Assembly: GCF_026151205.1 (NCBI RefSeq)
Contig: NC_087073.1
Location: 1,302,001 to 1,366,000 of the forward strand
From: Bolinopsis microptera
Taxonomy: Eukaryota > Ctenophora > Tentaculata > Lobata > Bolinopsidae
Direction of reading: 5' to 3'
DNA length: 64,000 nucleotides
The position numbers and the translations under genes were made by a program. Shown here piece by piece: positions 31,704 through 41,907 of the stretch. The notes beneath the pieces were generated by a model. That model did not search any database, was not told the DNA's origin, and worked only from the letters and a program-made list of their open reading frames with translations. Each line of letters begins with the position of its first letter. The stretch's first letter is position 1.

Positions 31704-32645
31704 CCTCTTTTTGGAGAGTTGCTGAGAGCCCTCTCCATTATAAGAAGAGCAAGACTCTGTGTTTTGGTGGATTGTAAGCTCTACAAAGTCAGTGTACGAC
31801 TGGTTAGTACAGGGAATATGCATGGAGAGATCGTCCTTGTCTCTGAAGAAGGTAGAGCAGGCTTTACACTCGAACCTGGGCAGACAGGAGTGGAGATCTG
31901 TAAAGTGGGTGACCATCATCTCCCGTGTTTCACACTGGCTGCCACACTCCCAGCACTTAAACGAGCTCGCTTCTGATTTCTTGCGGGTCCACGTTTGTTT
32001 GGGGTGGGTTTTAAGGTGGGAGAGGAGCTCGTCCTCTGTTTGAAAGTACTTGTTACACCCCTTTCTAGTGCAGATCAGGGTGCTCTCCCAGGAGTGACAG
32101 CTACTCATGTGAGATGTGAACGTTTCTAGAACATCCGACACAACTGGACAAAACTTGCAGATTAACAGGGAGCAAGGGTCGTTGCCATGGACACGCTTAA
32201 AATGCTGTTTAAGATAGATCGGGTCGAAGAAAGTTTTGATGCAAAACGGACATTTACTGTAGTTAATAGTTTTCTTGTGTGTTTTCTGCATGTGCTCCAT
32301 AAGCTGAGTGGTAGATGTGAAAAATGCCTGACAATCAGGGCAGACCTTTCTGTCGTTACAGTTGAAAGTTGAACTGTGTTTTTTGGTGAAATGATTCTCG
32401 AGATCATATTTGTGCATGTAGCGCCGTTCGCACAGTGAACACACAAACTGTTTCTCTTTGACATGAACACTTTTAATGTGGCGTCGAACGGAAGAGATGT
32501 CTTTGAAGGAGGCGCTGCAAGTGGGACACACTTTATTCTTCTTGTGCACGTTAATGGTGTGTTGTCGGAGATCTTTCTTCGAGTTGAGTATTTCAGGGCA
32601 TATGTAGCACGGGTATTCACCTTCTTCATTCCTTACTTTTATCAT
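31659..32645 (-). CDS. C2H2 zinc-finger protein, nine fingers
   Basis: The 328-residue reading is a probable nuclear nucleic-acid-binding protein. C2H2 fingers follow closely: CYIC...HTINVH, CPTC...HIKSVH, CSLC...HFTKKH, CPDC...HMQKTH, CPFC...HFKRVH, CKFC...HMSSCH, CTRKGC...HLKTH, CWEC...HFTDLH and a final degenerate CKAC...H..C. Linkers are not the TGEKP type, so sequence-specific tandem DNA binding of the KRAB-ZNF kind is not implied. The end, after SKKRK, is encoded by a unit of a 52-bp minisatellite that also supplies the stop. CTCGCAG immediately before the ATG could be a 3' splice site, so upstream exons are possible. I do not recognise an orthologue. Confidence 0.88.
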   Translation of the reverse strand: MIKVRNEEGEYPCYICPEILNSKKDLRQHTINVHKKNKVCPTCSASFKDISSVRRHIKSVHVKEKQFVCSLCERRYMHKYDLENHFTKKHSSTFNCNDRKVCPDCQAFFTSTTQLMEHMQKTHKKTINYSKCPFCIKTFFDPIYLKQHFKRVHGNDPCSLLICKFCPVVSDVLETFTSHMSSCHSWESTLICTRKGCNKYFQTEDELLSHLKTHPKQTWTRKKSEASSFKCWECGSQCETREMMVTHFTDLHSCLPRFECKACSTFFRDKDDLSMHIPCTNQSYTDFVELTIHQNTESCSSYNGEGSQQLSKKRKITPLVTGIVDFQT

Positions 32646-32906
32646 TCTGCGAGTTGTACAGGTTAGTGGAACATTACAGAATATTTAAAAACAATCACTC
32701 AGAATTGCTGGCAGGATTATATTATCATATTCAATAAAAACATAGTGAAGTTTGTAATGTTCCGAGACAATAAACACAAGGTTTTAATGGTCTAATAATT
32801 GTCGCAAGAAAGAATACTGTAGCCTCAGCTGTTTCCCAAACTACAGACTCCCAGATCCCAACTTAATTAAGGTACCCCCTACGTTATATGGTAAGTGGTT
32901 ACCTCA

Positions 32907-33201
32907 TGGCTCAGTGGCTTAGTCGGTTAATCCGCTTGTCTACTGACCTGGAGGTTGCAAGTTTGAATCCCAGTTGGGCTAAAATCTCAAAAACTGAAGG
33001 GCAGCCGTCACTCACCAAACCATGGTGTAAATGGTAGTGGCTTTCGTTAGAGCTGCGAAAATAACAGAGTGCATCATATGCCTGGGCCGGCATCCCGACT
33101 ATGCTGCAGGGAAATCTGTACCGAAAGGACCGAGCGATACACGAAAAGGAAATCGGCTCCTCGTTCCTAGCTTGCTAGGTTCGCCATGTTGTTGTTGTTG
33201 T
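32907..33201 (+). mobile_element. tRNA-derived SINE with 11-bp target duplication
   Basis: The head resembles a tRNA, with an A-box-like TGGCTCAGTGG and a B-box-like AGTTTGAATCC 50 bases later, the internal promoter of RNA polymerase III. A body of about 200 bases follows, ending in a (GTT)n tail. The element is flanked by TGGTTACCTCA at 32,896-32,906 and 33,202-33,212, the duplication left by LINE-assisted insertion. The duplicated sequence is intact, so the insertion is fairly young. Confidence 0.92.
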
Positions 33202-33212
33202 TGGTTACCTCA

Positions 33213-33950
33213 CTTTAGTTTAGTAGAGGGCAGGGAAGTAGTGCATGTATTTAGCTCAGCACATTGGTATGGATTATAAAGGAGCACACTTAGAACATAA
33301 TACATTGGTATTCTTTCCTGCGACCGTAGATCGATATGTAATCAATTACAATGTGTAGAGGACCACTACTAATGGTGTAATAATTACTAATGGTGTAATA
33401 ATTACTAATGGTGTAATAATGGAATAAATAAAATTTGTACAGTCAAACACCCGTTTATTATTGGCTCATATTGCAAAACAAGGACTCATGATGAATCTGG
33501 TAGAGGATTACAATTAATCAGCAAAACAAGGACTCATGATGAATCTGGTAGAGGATTACAATTAATCAGAATATATTTGGCATTTTGCCAAAAGGAATTT
33601 GACCATACATTATTGATACAGTAAATCTTTGAATACTGAAATACAATAAGATTTAAGATTACATTCTGATGGGTCAGATTATGACATTCTCAACATTATG
33701 ATGTACTCTGAGTACCAAATACTCCATTTAGGCCAAAATAAATGTGGACATTTTGCAACAAAAAAAGGTGGATTTTCATCTGAAATACAAAAATACCCGA
33801 TATGTCATTGTTTGAGGTAAGCTGTGCAATAATACAGCAATTAGACCCGACCTCACTTTAGAAATTCGTTATTAATTATTTCAATACTGCTTTAACGCAG
33901 ATCAGCGTTCTCTCCCAGCGCTACAGGAGTAACGCTTCAGGAGTAACGTT
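33213..33950. other. Intergenic with short direct repeats
   Basis: No coding segment seen. Three copies of an 18-base unit, ACTAATGGTGTAATAATT-like, lie at 33,367-33,420, and a 49-base direct repeat beginning GCAAAACAAGGACTCATG occurs twice in tandem at about 33,473-33,570. Downstream of MED19 on its strand, this is the likely 3' untranslated and intergenic region. Confidence 0.5.
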
Positions 33951-36900
33951 TCAGGTGACATCGTGATTTTCCCGCTTTTTCTTCTTCCGCCTGTGCTTCT
34001 TACCTGCAAAAAAAGATTCGTATTGAATATGTATTATTATACAATACATTTGATACATATTATAATCATATGATAGTATTGCGTTTTAAGGCAATATATA
34101 GTACTTTTACACACAGTTTAAATAAACGCGAGATATACGGAAATATGCAATGTTATCAAAACTTTGCTGAAGTTGAACTATTTATTACAAGCTTCAATCA
34201 GTTAACAACTAACAACAAATCATCATAAAAACACGATGGAATAAGTAAGTTATACCGTAATTATTTAAAAGAGGGGATCGAGAGGTTAATTAATTACTAA
34301 TAATTAATAATTAAAATGGAATTTATTCGTGAATTTAATTGTAGCTACTGGATACGGTACAGACTTGTCAGGAACAAACATGGCAATATTATATACAGGG
34401 TGTACCGTATAAAGTGTGACTTTTTTCCACTTTAATAGTTTTTGACAGAATTTAACTTCACGGTTAATTTTAACTAAATTTTGTCAGAAACATAGTTGAA
34501 TTGATAAAAATAATAAAAAATATGGTTAATAGTGAAGCACCTTCCAAAAAAAGCCACCCTTCCCAAAAATTAAATAATTTAGTCTGAAATGGACATTATT
34601 CATGGCTGAGGTCCAAGATTTTCAAAATATAATAAAAACGTTTTAAAGACCTTCCTCAAAATTCTGCCTGGACAATCTCTTCTAAATGATCCCTAACACA
34701 TATTTTGAAAGTTTCAGGGTGATTAATCGAAAACAGTCGGAGAAAAAATATTTTTAGACTCGATTTTCACTACGCCAGATAAACTCGATTTTCACTACGT
34801 GTGATAGAAAATCGCTCGCACAATACAATTACTTATGAGCGCTGACCTTTGACCAGCGATAACTTCGGCTAGGAACAAAATTTTTTGATAGTTTTTAGCA
34901 ACTGCTCCTTCATAATATCTTGTATCATTTCTTAAAAAAGTCACACTTTCTATGGTACACCCTGTAGTTACATACACCTGTACCTCCCCACTATTATTTA
35001 ACCAAGTTTACTGAAAATAATTAGTTGAACTAACCTTCACCGTCTTCATGATCCCTCCTCTTCTTCTTCTTGCGGTGACTGGATGAAAGTGAATTTTTTA
35101 CATCTCCCAGCCTCCCTGGTTGCAACTTGAAAGCTGAGATCTGTTCGTAGGAAAGCGGGTTCAGGTCTCGCTGCATGGAGGGAGGCTTCCTTAACAATCC
35201 AGTTAGTCCCTCAGCATCGCTTATGGTTTTTACATCGATCTTACCTGAAAAATGACAAAATTTGTTAAAGTTTCTCAGTTCTCAACTATCAGGACCCATC
35301 AGGTAAGCTACCAACGATAGAACGATATAATATATAACATTCTCACTCACTGACTCGGAACATTTATTATCTTTTCAAAGAGGGCAAGGCCCAGGTCAAG
35401 ATTTATGCGAGATTGCGAGCCAGACTCATCGCACAAAATTTGTAAATAAATGAGGAAACAGAAAAAGTTTAACTTAAAAGTTGAGGGAATTAGGAACTTA
35501 ACATGTATTTTATAGTCTTAACGTGTATTTTATCACTTGTTTATATCGTGAAAACTTCGACGTAACGCGCGCGAGATTTTTGCCAGATTTTTGCGAGTTT
35601 CGTTTAAATCTCATAGCTAGGCTCACGATATCGTGAGATTTTCCGCGAGATTTCGGCTCCCTCTTTCAGCACTACATATTCGGTCGCGCGCTTGCATTTT
35701 CATCGCTTTTCAGCGTGTTTATTCACTGTACTGTCTAAGTCTTAAAGGATACTAACGTTGTTATAAGATCAAGATTCACAGTGGTTACTATAGTTACCAT
35801 GGTTACCATTAAAGGAGGTCCGGTAACGGTCTAAATCTCAAGTTACTATTCCTGGCTACAGTCTACTCCATCTTTCTCAGAATATACTTGATACTGCCAT
35901 AGGCATAGTGAATATTTCTTCGTTAAAAGTTTGAGAAAGGGTCTCTTCAACTGGAGAACTGACTTATTAATCCTAGCAGGTAATTGACTCTGGATCCTCA
36001 TCACATTGATTCCATTCTAAATTCTAGCCATAAACAAAACAAACATTACCAGATAACTCCGTTTACAATAATTTGACATGTTCCAGTGTGAACGAGGCCT
36101 TCCCCGGACAAATCCTTAAATGCCAGTCTTCTCTAGATGAAGTACGAACAGTATAATCTATCGGATAACGTATATTACAAGGTGCTCTAATGATAATTTT
36201 AGTAAAATAATTAATAATTGCCAAAAGAATGACCGCTGACGAGACTCGAACCTGAGTCTACTGCTTGACGATCGCGCCCTAAACCATCGTGCTACGACAG
36301 GCTTACCATGATTACAATATGTAACATTATATAATTCATAAAAATACGCACGTAAATTTTTCGTTATTTATGGATCCAATTACAGTGACATACTTACAAT
36401 TCTGAGAAATAAACATCGAGCGACATAAAGCGACATACTTACAATTTCGCTTACAAAGGGACTCGCGAAATCTTTTTAAATAGAAAATAATTTGTGGGGC
36501 AAGAAATCTTGCAGGCTGGGGGGGGGGGGGGGGGGGGGGGGTGGGGAGTACATTTCGCCACTGCACGTGACACGTGAAAATCGCACTTTTAGTGTCAAAA
36601 TCCAATATCATCGCACTTTTTTTAGAATCTTGATAGGGGGGGCAAGGATAAACAAATGTATTACCAATTCTATCTCAAAATGATTAACTATTACTATCGA
36701 CAGCTAACTGAGCAACAATGAAACTTGCATCAGCTCAGGGATGATCAATTAGTTTGTTAGCGTTATATCTTTGACGGCCCCAACGTTAATGTGGCTCTTG
36801 CTATGTGTTGGTTCAGCCGAATTAATTATTATGTAATCAAGTTTATTTTTCTCTTTTAGTTAGTTGTCATCCGGCCAAACATTAAGCAACTTATATTGCA

Positions 36901-38739
36901 GTACCATTTATCAATTAGTATATCAAAATATGTCATGGTAATTTTGCATGGCTGAAATGTAACGCTTGATTTATATATATAATAATTAATTGAATTTTCA
37001 AAAAAAAATATATATATATATTATTGAATATTACAGTTAGCTCCTAAATAAACCTTCCACTGAAGTCAAGAAATCGCTGAGGTTTTCTTTCATTTTCCCT
37101 TTGCATAGTTTGTTGTAGTCCGGCATGAGTCCAGTCTGGTTAAGGAGATCACCTTGTGCAGTTAGATGTCCTTGAGGTAACTCTGAAATATTTACATTAC
37201 TTGAGGTAACTCTGAAATATTTACATTACTTGAGGTAACTCTGAAATATTTACATTACTTGAGGTAACTCTGAAATATTTACATTACTTGAGGTAACTCT
37301 GAAATATTTACATTACTTGAGGTAACTCTGAAATATTTACATTACTTGAGGTAACTCTGAAATATTTACATTACTTGAGGTAACTCTGAAATATTTACAT
37401 TACTTGAGGTAACTCTGAAATATTTACATTACTTGAGGTAACTCTGAAATATTTACATTACTTGAGGTAACTCTGAAATATTTACATTACTTGAGGTAAC
37501 TCTGAAATATTTACATTACTTGAGGTAACTCTGAAATATTTACATTACTTGAGGTAACTCTGAAATATTTACATTACTTGAGGTAACTCTGGAATATTTA
37601 CATTACTTGAGGTAACTCTGAAATATTTACATTACTTGAGGTAACTCTGAAATATTTACATTACTTGAGGTAACTCTGAAATATTTACATTACTTGAGGT
37701 AACTCTGGAATATTTACATTACTTGAGGTAACTCTGAAATATTTACATTACTTGAGGTAACTCTGAAATATTTACATTACTTGAGGTAACTCTGAAATAT
37801 TTACATTACTTGAGGTAACTCTGAAATATTTACATTAATTGAGGTAACTCTGAAATATTTACATTACTTGAGGTAACTCTGAAATATTTACATTACTTTA
37901 GGTAACTCTGAAATATTTACATTACTTGAGGTAACTCTGAAATATTTACATTACTTGAGGTAACTCTGAAATATTTACATTACTTGAGGTAACTCTGAAA
38001 TATTTACATTACTTGAGGTAACTCTGAAATATTTACATTACTTGAGGTAACTCTGAAATATTTACATTACTTGAGGTAACTCTGAAATATTTACATTACT
38101 TGGGGTAACTCTGAAATATTTACATTACTTGAGGTAACTCTGAAATATTTACATTACTTGAGGTAACTCTGAAATATTTACATTACTTGGGGTAACTCTG
38201 AAATATTTACATTACTTGAGGTAACTCTGAAATATTTACATTACTTGAGGTAACTCTGAAATATTTACATTACTTGAGGTAACTCTGAAATATCTACATT
38301 ACTTGAGGTAACTCTGAAATATTTACATTACTTGAGGTAAGTCTGAAATATTTACATTACTTGAGGTAACTCTGAAATATTTACATTACTTGAGGTAACT
38401 CTGAAATATTTACATTACTTGAGGTAACTCTGAAATATTTACATTACTTGAGGTAACTCTGTAATATTTACATTACTTGAGGTAACTCTGAAATATTTGC
38501 AAAAATTGAATGTAAGAATTTGAATAATGGTACATTATGTAAAATACAGCAAGTAAATAAATCTAAAAATATGTTTTTACTTATAACTGAGATACTTAAA
38601 TAATGCAAGCTGTATGTATTATGCAATAATGATAATGCTTTTAGGTACCTGCTGGTGACGTATGAAGATAGAAAGGAGAACTTTTCACTTTTTTCTCCTC
38701 TTGAACGTGATTAGCATGTTTATCTTTTCCTTCCAGCGT
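33951..38739 (-). CDS. MED19: MED19 Mediator subunit (5' exon incomplete)
   Basis: MED19 is a head/hook-associated Mediator subunit linking regulators to RNA polymerase II. Minus-strand exons: 38,649-38,739 at most (5' edge unresolved; an in-frame TGA at 38,740-38,742 bounds it), 37,054-37,182, 35,035-35,244 and 33,951-34,003 with TGA. Phases agree across all junctions. The joined reading contains SSPFYLHTSPAELPQGHL, the MED19 motif PDYNKLCKGKMKENLSDFL, LTGLLRKPPS, LNPLSYEQISAFKLQPGRL and a lysine/arginine-rich tail (HRKKKKRRDHEDGEG, KKHRRKKKKRE), all in the order of vertebrate MED19. The initiating Met is not found; it should be on an upstream exon. A 29-bp minisatellite containing the acceptor of the second exon fills its preceding intron, and a MITE sits in the third intron. 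Confidence 0.92.
34396..34964. mobile_element. Mariner-type MITE in a MED19 intron
   Basis: Terminal inverted repeats of about 31 bases, starting CAGGGTGTACC and including AAAGTGTGACTTTTTT, face each other at 34,396 and 34,964 with two mismatches. The element is flanked by TA on each side, the target duplication typical of Tc1/mariner elements. At 569 bases with no transposase reading it is non-autonomous. It contains two copies of CTCGATTTTCACTACG near 34,760 and 34,784. Confidence 0.88.
35245..36225. other. MED19 intron 2, single-copy sequence
   Basis: No exon or element recognised. A perfect 16-base palindrome, CTCACGATATCGTGAG, lies near 35,622-35,637 in a locally GC-rich stretch with repeated CGAGATTT. 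CAGTGGTTACTATAGTTACC near 35,778 resembles the GGTTACT cores of nearby minisatellites. Confidence 0.4.
36229..36303 (-). other. tRNA-like remnant (pseudogene or SINE head)
   Basis: On the minus strand an A-box-like TAGCACGATGG and a B-box-like GGTTCGAGTCT are about 35 bases apart within a 70-base tRNA-sized segment. The T and anticodon stems do not pair well, so it is not a functional tRNA gene. It is most likely a tRNA pseudogene or the head of a degraded SINE. Confidence 0.5.
36518..36547. repeat. Poly-G tract
   Basis: A run of more than 20 G, followed by TGGGG, within MED19 intron 2. Such runs are unstable and hard to sequence; the true length is uncertain. A TATATA-rich stretch follows at about 36,974-37,021. 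Confidence 0.85.
37171..38498. repeat. 29-bp minisatellite carrying a MED19 3' splice site
   Basis: About 46 tandem units with exact 29-bp spacing. Plus-strand unit: CTTGAGGTAACT followed by CTGAAATATTTACATTA. On the minus strand each unit reads TAAATATTTCAG then AGTTACCTCAAG, that is, a polypyrimidine/AG acceptor plus the first 12 bases of the MED19 exon. Only the unit at 37,171-37,190 is joined to the rest of the exon; any other unit followed by the array would meet an in-frame TAA. Variants are few (GGGGTAAC, GGAATATT), indicating recent amplification. Confidence 0.97.
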
Positions 38740-39089
38740 TCAGCTATTTAATACATCACAAGCCTTCTATAAAAACATTATTATAACAAATTAGGGTGAC
38801 TCAAATAACATAATTTCTTAAAATTAATCAAAAGCATCATCTCAAATAGCTACGCATTTTTGAGGTTTACGAAAAAGATTAATGAAATCAATCTGATGCT
38901 TTAGATGTTAGTTGGACAGAATAATACAATTTTAGTCGAAAAGAAAGTTTATTTGTGATCTATTACATAATTTCGATATAACGGCTGCACCGTACTATAC
39001 TGTACATATTTTTATATATTTACAACTTGAGAGTGTGTTTGATAAGAAATGTTGAGTGTGAATTAGTGTGGAAATAAAAAAGACTGGAT
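38499..39089. other. MED19 first-exon region and upstream flank
   Basis: Besides the coding segment described for MED19 (38,649-38,739), no further exon is recognised. On the minus strand a TAATGTTTTTATAG acceptor-like site lies near 38,771, but splicing there would run into the in-frame TGA, so the true first-exon junction is unresolved. Confidence 0.4.
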
Positions 39090-39267
39090 ATCTCCTGCTC
39101 CTCATTTCAGACGAACGGATGCTGGATTTATGTTTTGTGGACCAAAAATTTGGAATGAACTACCCTACTCAGTGAGATCATTATCATCTGTAGAATGTTT
39201 TAAAAATGCGCTCAAGACGTTTTATTTCCACCTAGCTTTTGATAATATTTCTAATATTTGTCCATAA
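39090..39267 (+). pseudogene. Non-LTR retrotransposon RT C-terminal fragment
   Basis: A frame ending at TAA (39,265-39,267) encodes RRTDAGFMFCGPKIWNELP, then SVECFKNALKTFYF. This is the characteristic C-terminus of L2/CR1-type ORF2 proteins (PKIWNSLP motif). The rest of the element is missing, as in a strongly 5'-truncated insertion. Confidence 0.8.
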
Positions 39268-39402
39268 AGTCTGAACTGATCATGATATGAAAGTGCATAA
39301 TCTTGGTATTTCAACATTAAGTCTCGCTTGAATGACTTAAATGTACATCTTTGTTGGGTATATTTTAATGTCGAAGCGTGTAATAAATGTTAGAATTTAA
39401 GT

Positions 39403-39530
39403 TTGGGGCACAAAGTTACTTGGGACACACTTGGGGCACACTTGGGGCAGAAGCAGTTGGGGCACAGCTGGGGCACAGCTGGGGCACACTTGGGGCACAG
39501 TTGAGGCAAAAAAGTGACTTGAAGCACAGT
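39403..39530. repeat. 11-13-bp minisatellite (TTGGGGCACAC)
   Basis: About ten units of TTGGGGCACAC with AGCTGGGGCAC and GCAGAAGCAG variants. The block including its flank (CAAAAAAGTGACTTGAAGC, then CACAGTTTTTG) is repeated at 40,158-40,360. Confidence 0.9.
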
Positions 39531-39540
39531 TTTTGTAAAA

Positions 39541-40157
39541 ATATAACTTGCAGCAGCCCCATACCTTGTCATGAACATAATATCGAAACTACCTCTATGA
39601 TCACATCTTTCTCTGGGTGCAAAATGAATATATATATAGGTTTATTAGTTTTATAGAAATTTAAAAGTTCTATAGAAATTTATTATTATATAAGGATTAT
39701 AAACATTTTGTTTGTGTGTTTTGTGTTATGCATTTTTATACCTATTTTAGAAGAGATTTTTATAGAATGTTACAAGTGCAGTAGGGTCAGTTTCAGACGA
39801 ATTAAGCATAAATGACATCATTGCCATGTCTGAAGTGGTTTGTAAATGGGCCATTGTTAGCCCCAAGCGTTTTGGTCCCTCATTCCTGCCACTCAGCATT
39901 GCCTACTGTAAAGTAGAAATTTTTCTAAGATAATAGAGAAACTGACCTTGTCTCACTAAATTCAACCACTTACCATAATAAAAATACTAACAACCAAATA
40001 AAGTTTTTTAAATAATTATATACAATCAAATATTTCCTCAAGGTTACTTCTAGCTAACTAATTCGTGGTTTAAGCTCTTATTTTATTTATGATTAAAGGA
40101 ATGTAAAATAAAACTTTTCGTTTCATTGAAAACTTTTCGTTTCATTGTAAACTAAAC
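39541..40157. other. No gene recognised
   Basis: AT-rich single-copy sequence between two copies of the TTGGGGCACAC block. A short direct repeat, AAAACTTTTCGTTTCATTG, occurs twice near 40,110-40,148. Confidence 0.4.
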
Positions 40158-40362
40158 ACACTTGGGGCACAAAGTTACTTGGGGCACACTTGGGGCACAC
40201 TTGGGGCAGAAGCAGTTGGGGCACAGCTGGGGCACACTTGGGGCACAGTTGAGGCAAAAAAGTGACCTGAAGCACAGTTTTTGTAAACTAAACACACTTG
40301 GGGCACACTTGGGGCACACTTGGGGCAGATACAGCTGGGGACCAGCTGGAGCACACTTGGGG
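40158..40362. repeat. Second TTGGGGCACAC minisatellite block
   Basis: Same unit and flanking sequence as 39,403-39,530, in the same orientation, then a further short run of units to 40,362. The shared flank CAAAAAAGTGACCTGAAGC shows the two blocks arose by duplication rather than independently. Confidence 0.9.
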
Positions 40363-40494
40363 CACAACCAGGAAGTTAACACTAACAGCTACCAAGCACC
40401 AGGAAATTTCTCTTTCAGATATCAGGTTAAAAGATAGTACACGCACAAATGACGGCACGTTAGACACAGATACCTAGCTCTAAGAGCTATTAAA

Positions 40495-40800
40495 TCACCA
40501 GGAAATTCTCTTTCAGCTTTCAGGTCCCATCGAAGTCACCCACCACAGAGCTAGGGATTCCAATTCGCTCATTCTGACACACTGATAATGAGTAGTCTTG
40601 GTACTTCTCCCTCCAGTAACCACTTTTCAGGTCTTTTCAGGTATTTTCAGTTACAACAGCTAATTCATAAGGTCTGACACACGCTTGACACAGGCTCGTG
40701 AGTTAGGGATTTCAACTCTCTCACTCCGACTTTGAGGACACACTGATTTTCCTGGCACTTCTTCCTCCAGTAACCACTTTTCAGGTCTTCTCAGCTAGAC
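40495..40800. repeat. Diverged tandem duplication, ~180-bp unit
   Basis: Two diverged copies share GAGTTAGGGATTTCAA-like, CACACTGAT and CTTCTCCCTCCAGTAACC (or CTTCCTCC), then CACTTTTCAGGTCTT. The first copy spans about 40,495-40,650 and the second about 40,675-40,795. I see no coding function. Confidence 0.6.
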
Positions 40801-41248
40801 AGCTAAGGGCTCATCTTGAGGCCATCACATTTAACTTAGGATTAGGGGACGGGGTTAGCTTTGCCACACTCTTCATTAAAATGTGACTTGACGCTCTACA
40901 ATCATCTAGTAGCAGCAGAGTTTGACGGGCACCCTTACTGGTTCTAATCAGTTTCTACAGCTGAAGATCTCAACGCTCGAAAACAGTTCATCTCGGACAT
41001 CCTGCAGAGATGCTTTATCACAGCCTGTCCCATTACACAGGGAACCTTTAGATCTACAGTACCCTGGTGGACAGCATAGCTCACTAAAGCATAGCGGACC
41101 TCTTTAGTTCTGAGACGCAAAGCTAACCGGACCAGGAATAAACAACAATTCAATGCTTCGGGGATGCAAATAGGACATACAACTTTTAACATACAAACTT
41201 TGGATTCAATTTGTTAGCTCGATGTTACATGGTAACAATACAGGACAG

Positions 41249-41899
41249 CACCCCTGCAGATTTCGTCGATTTCAGGTGCCGACAGGACCTTAAAAATTAA
41301 AAGCAAACTTAAATTTTTTCCCTTAAAATCGAGCGCTTTCTGCGCAAAAAATTGACCTCAACAGACAAAATTAAACATGGCTTCCAATCCAAATTTGAAC
41401 CAGAGATTTTTCACTTCCTCTCGATAAACTCAATTTTCAACCCAAAATAAAGTCTCAAAAGGGGAAATTACTCAGGTCAGGATTGTAGGCAATGATTATG
41501 CCAAACCATACATTTTTGTAAATTCATTAAACTTTCAATTTAGCCTAAAACACCCTGTTTCGCAAAAATTTTCCGGGGGGCTGTGCCCCCCCAATGGGGT
41601 CCGCCCCTGGACCCCGCTGGGGGCTGCGCCCCCAGACCCCTGCCACAACTTGCAGCTTCGCTCGCCGACAGCCCCCCCCCCCCAAAGAAAAATCCTTGCT
41701 ACGTGCCTGAGCAAAATATAGGTTAAGGGCTTTTCAGATGATTTGGCTCCTCAACAGATACCGACGTACATAACGGTCAATATTTAGTTTAGGTTTACCT
41801 GGCCCGTAGGTTACGAATGTGCCGAGGAGAAAAAAAGCAAACTTAAGAAGATTTCTCGGGAACTTAAAAGTTCACCTCAAAACGAAATCTGCACCTATG
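41249..41899. mobile_element. Non-autonomous hAT-type element
   Basis: The element is flanked by the 8-bp duplication CAGGACAG (41,241-41,248 and 41,900-41,907). Its ends, CACCCCTGCAGATTTCGT and ACGAAATCTGCACCTATG, form an 18-bp terminal inverted repeat with four mismatches near the tip. The 651-bp interior has no transposase. It contains a GC-rich stretch with GGGGGGCTGTGCCCCCCC-type hairpins (41,574-41,690) ending CCTTGCTACGTGCCTG, which itself looks like the end of another hAT-type element nested inside. Confidence 0.85.
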
Positions 41900-41907
41900 C
41901 AGGACAG

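Noticed and set aside
32162-32629. Second-frame protein over the zinc-finger gene
   Set aside because: It is a shadow of the C2H2 frame, whose cysteine-histidine pattern is unambiguous.
36229-36303. Functional tRNA gene on the minus strand
   Set aside because: A- and B-box-like sequences are present but anticodon and T stems do not pair, so I list it only as a tRNA-like remnant.
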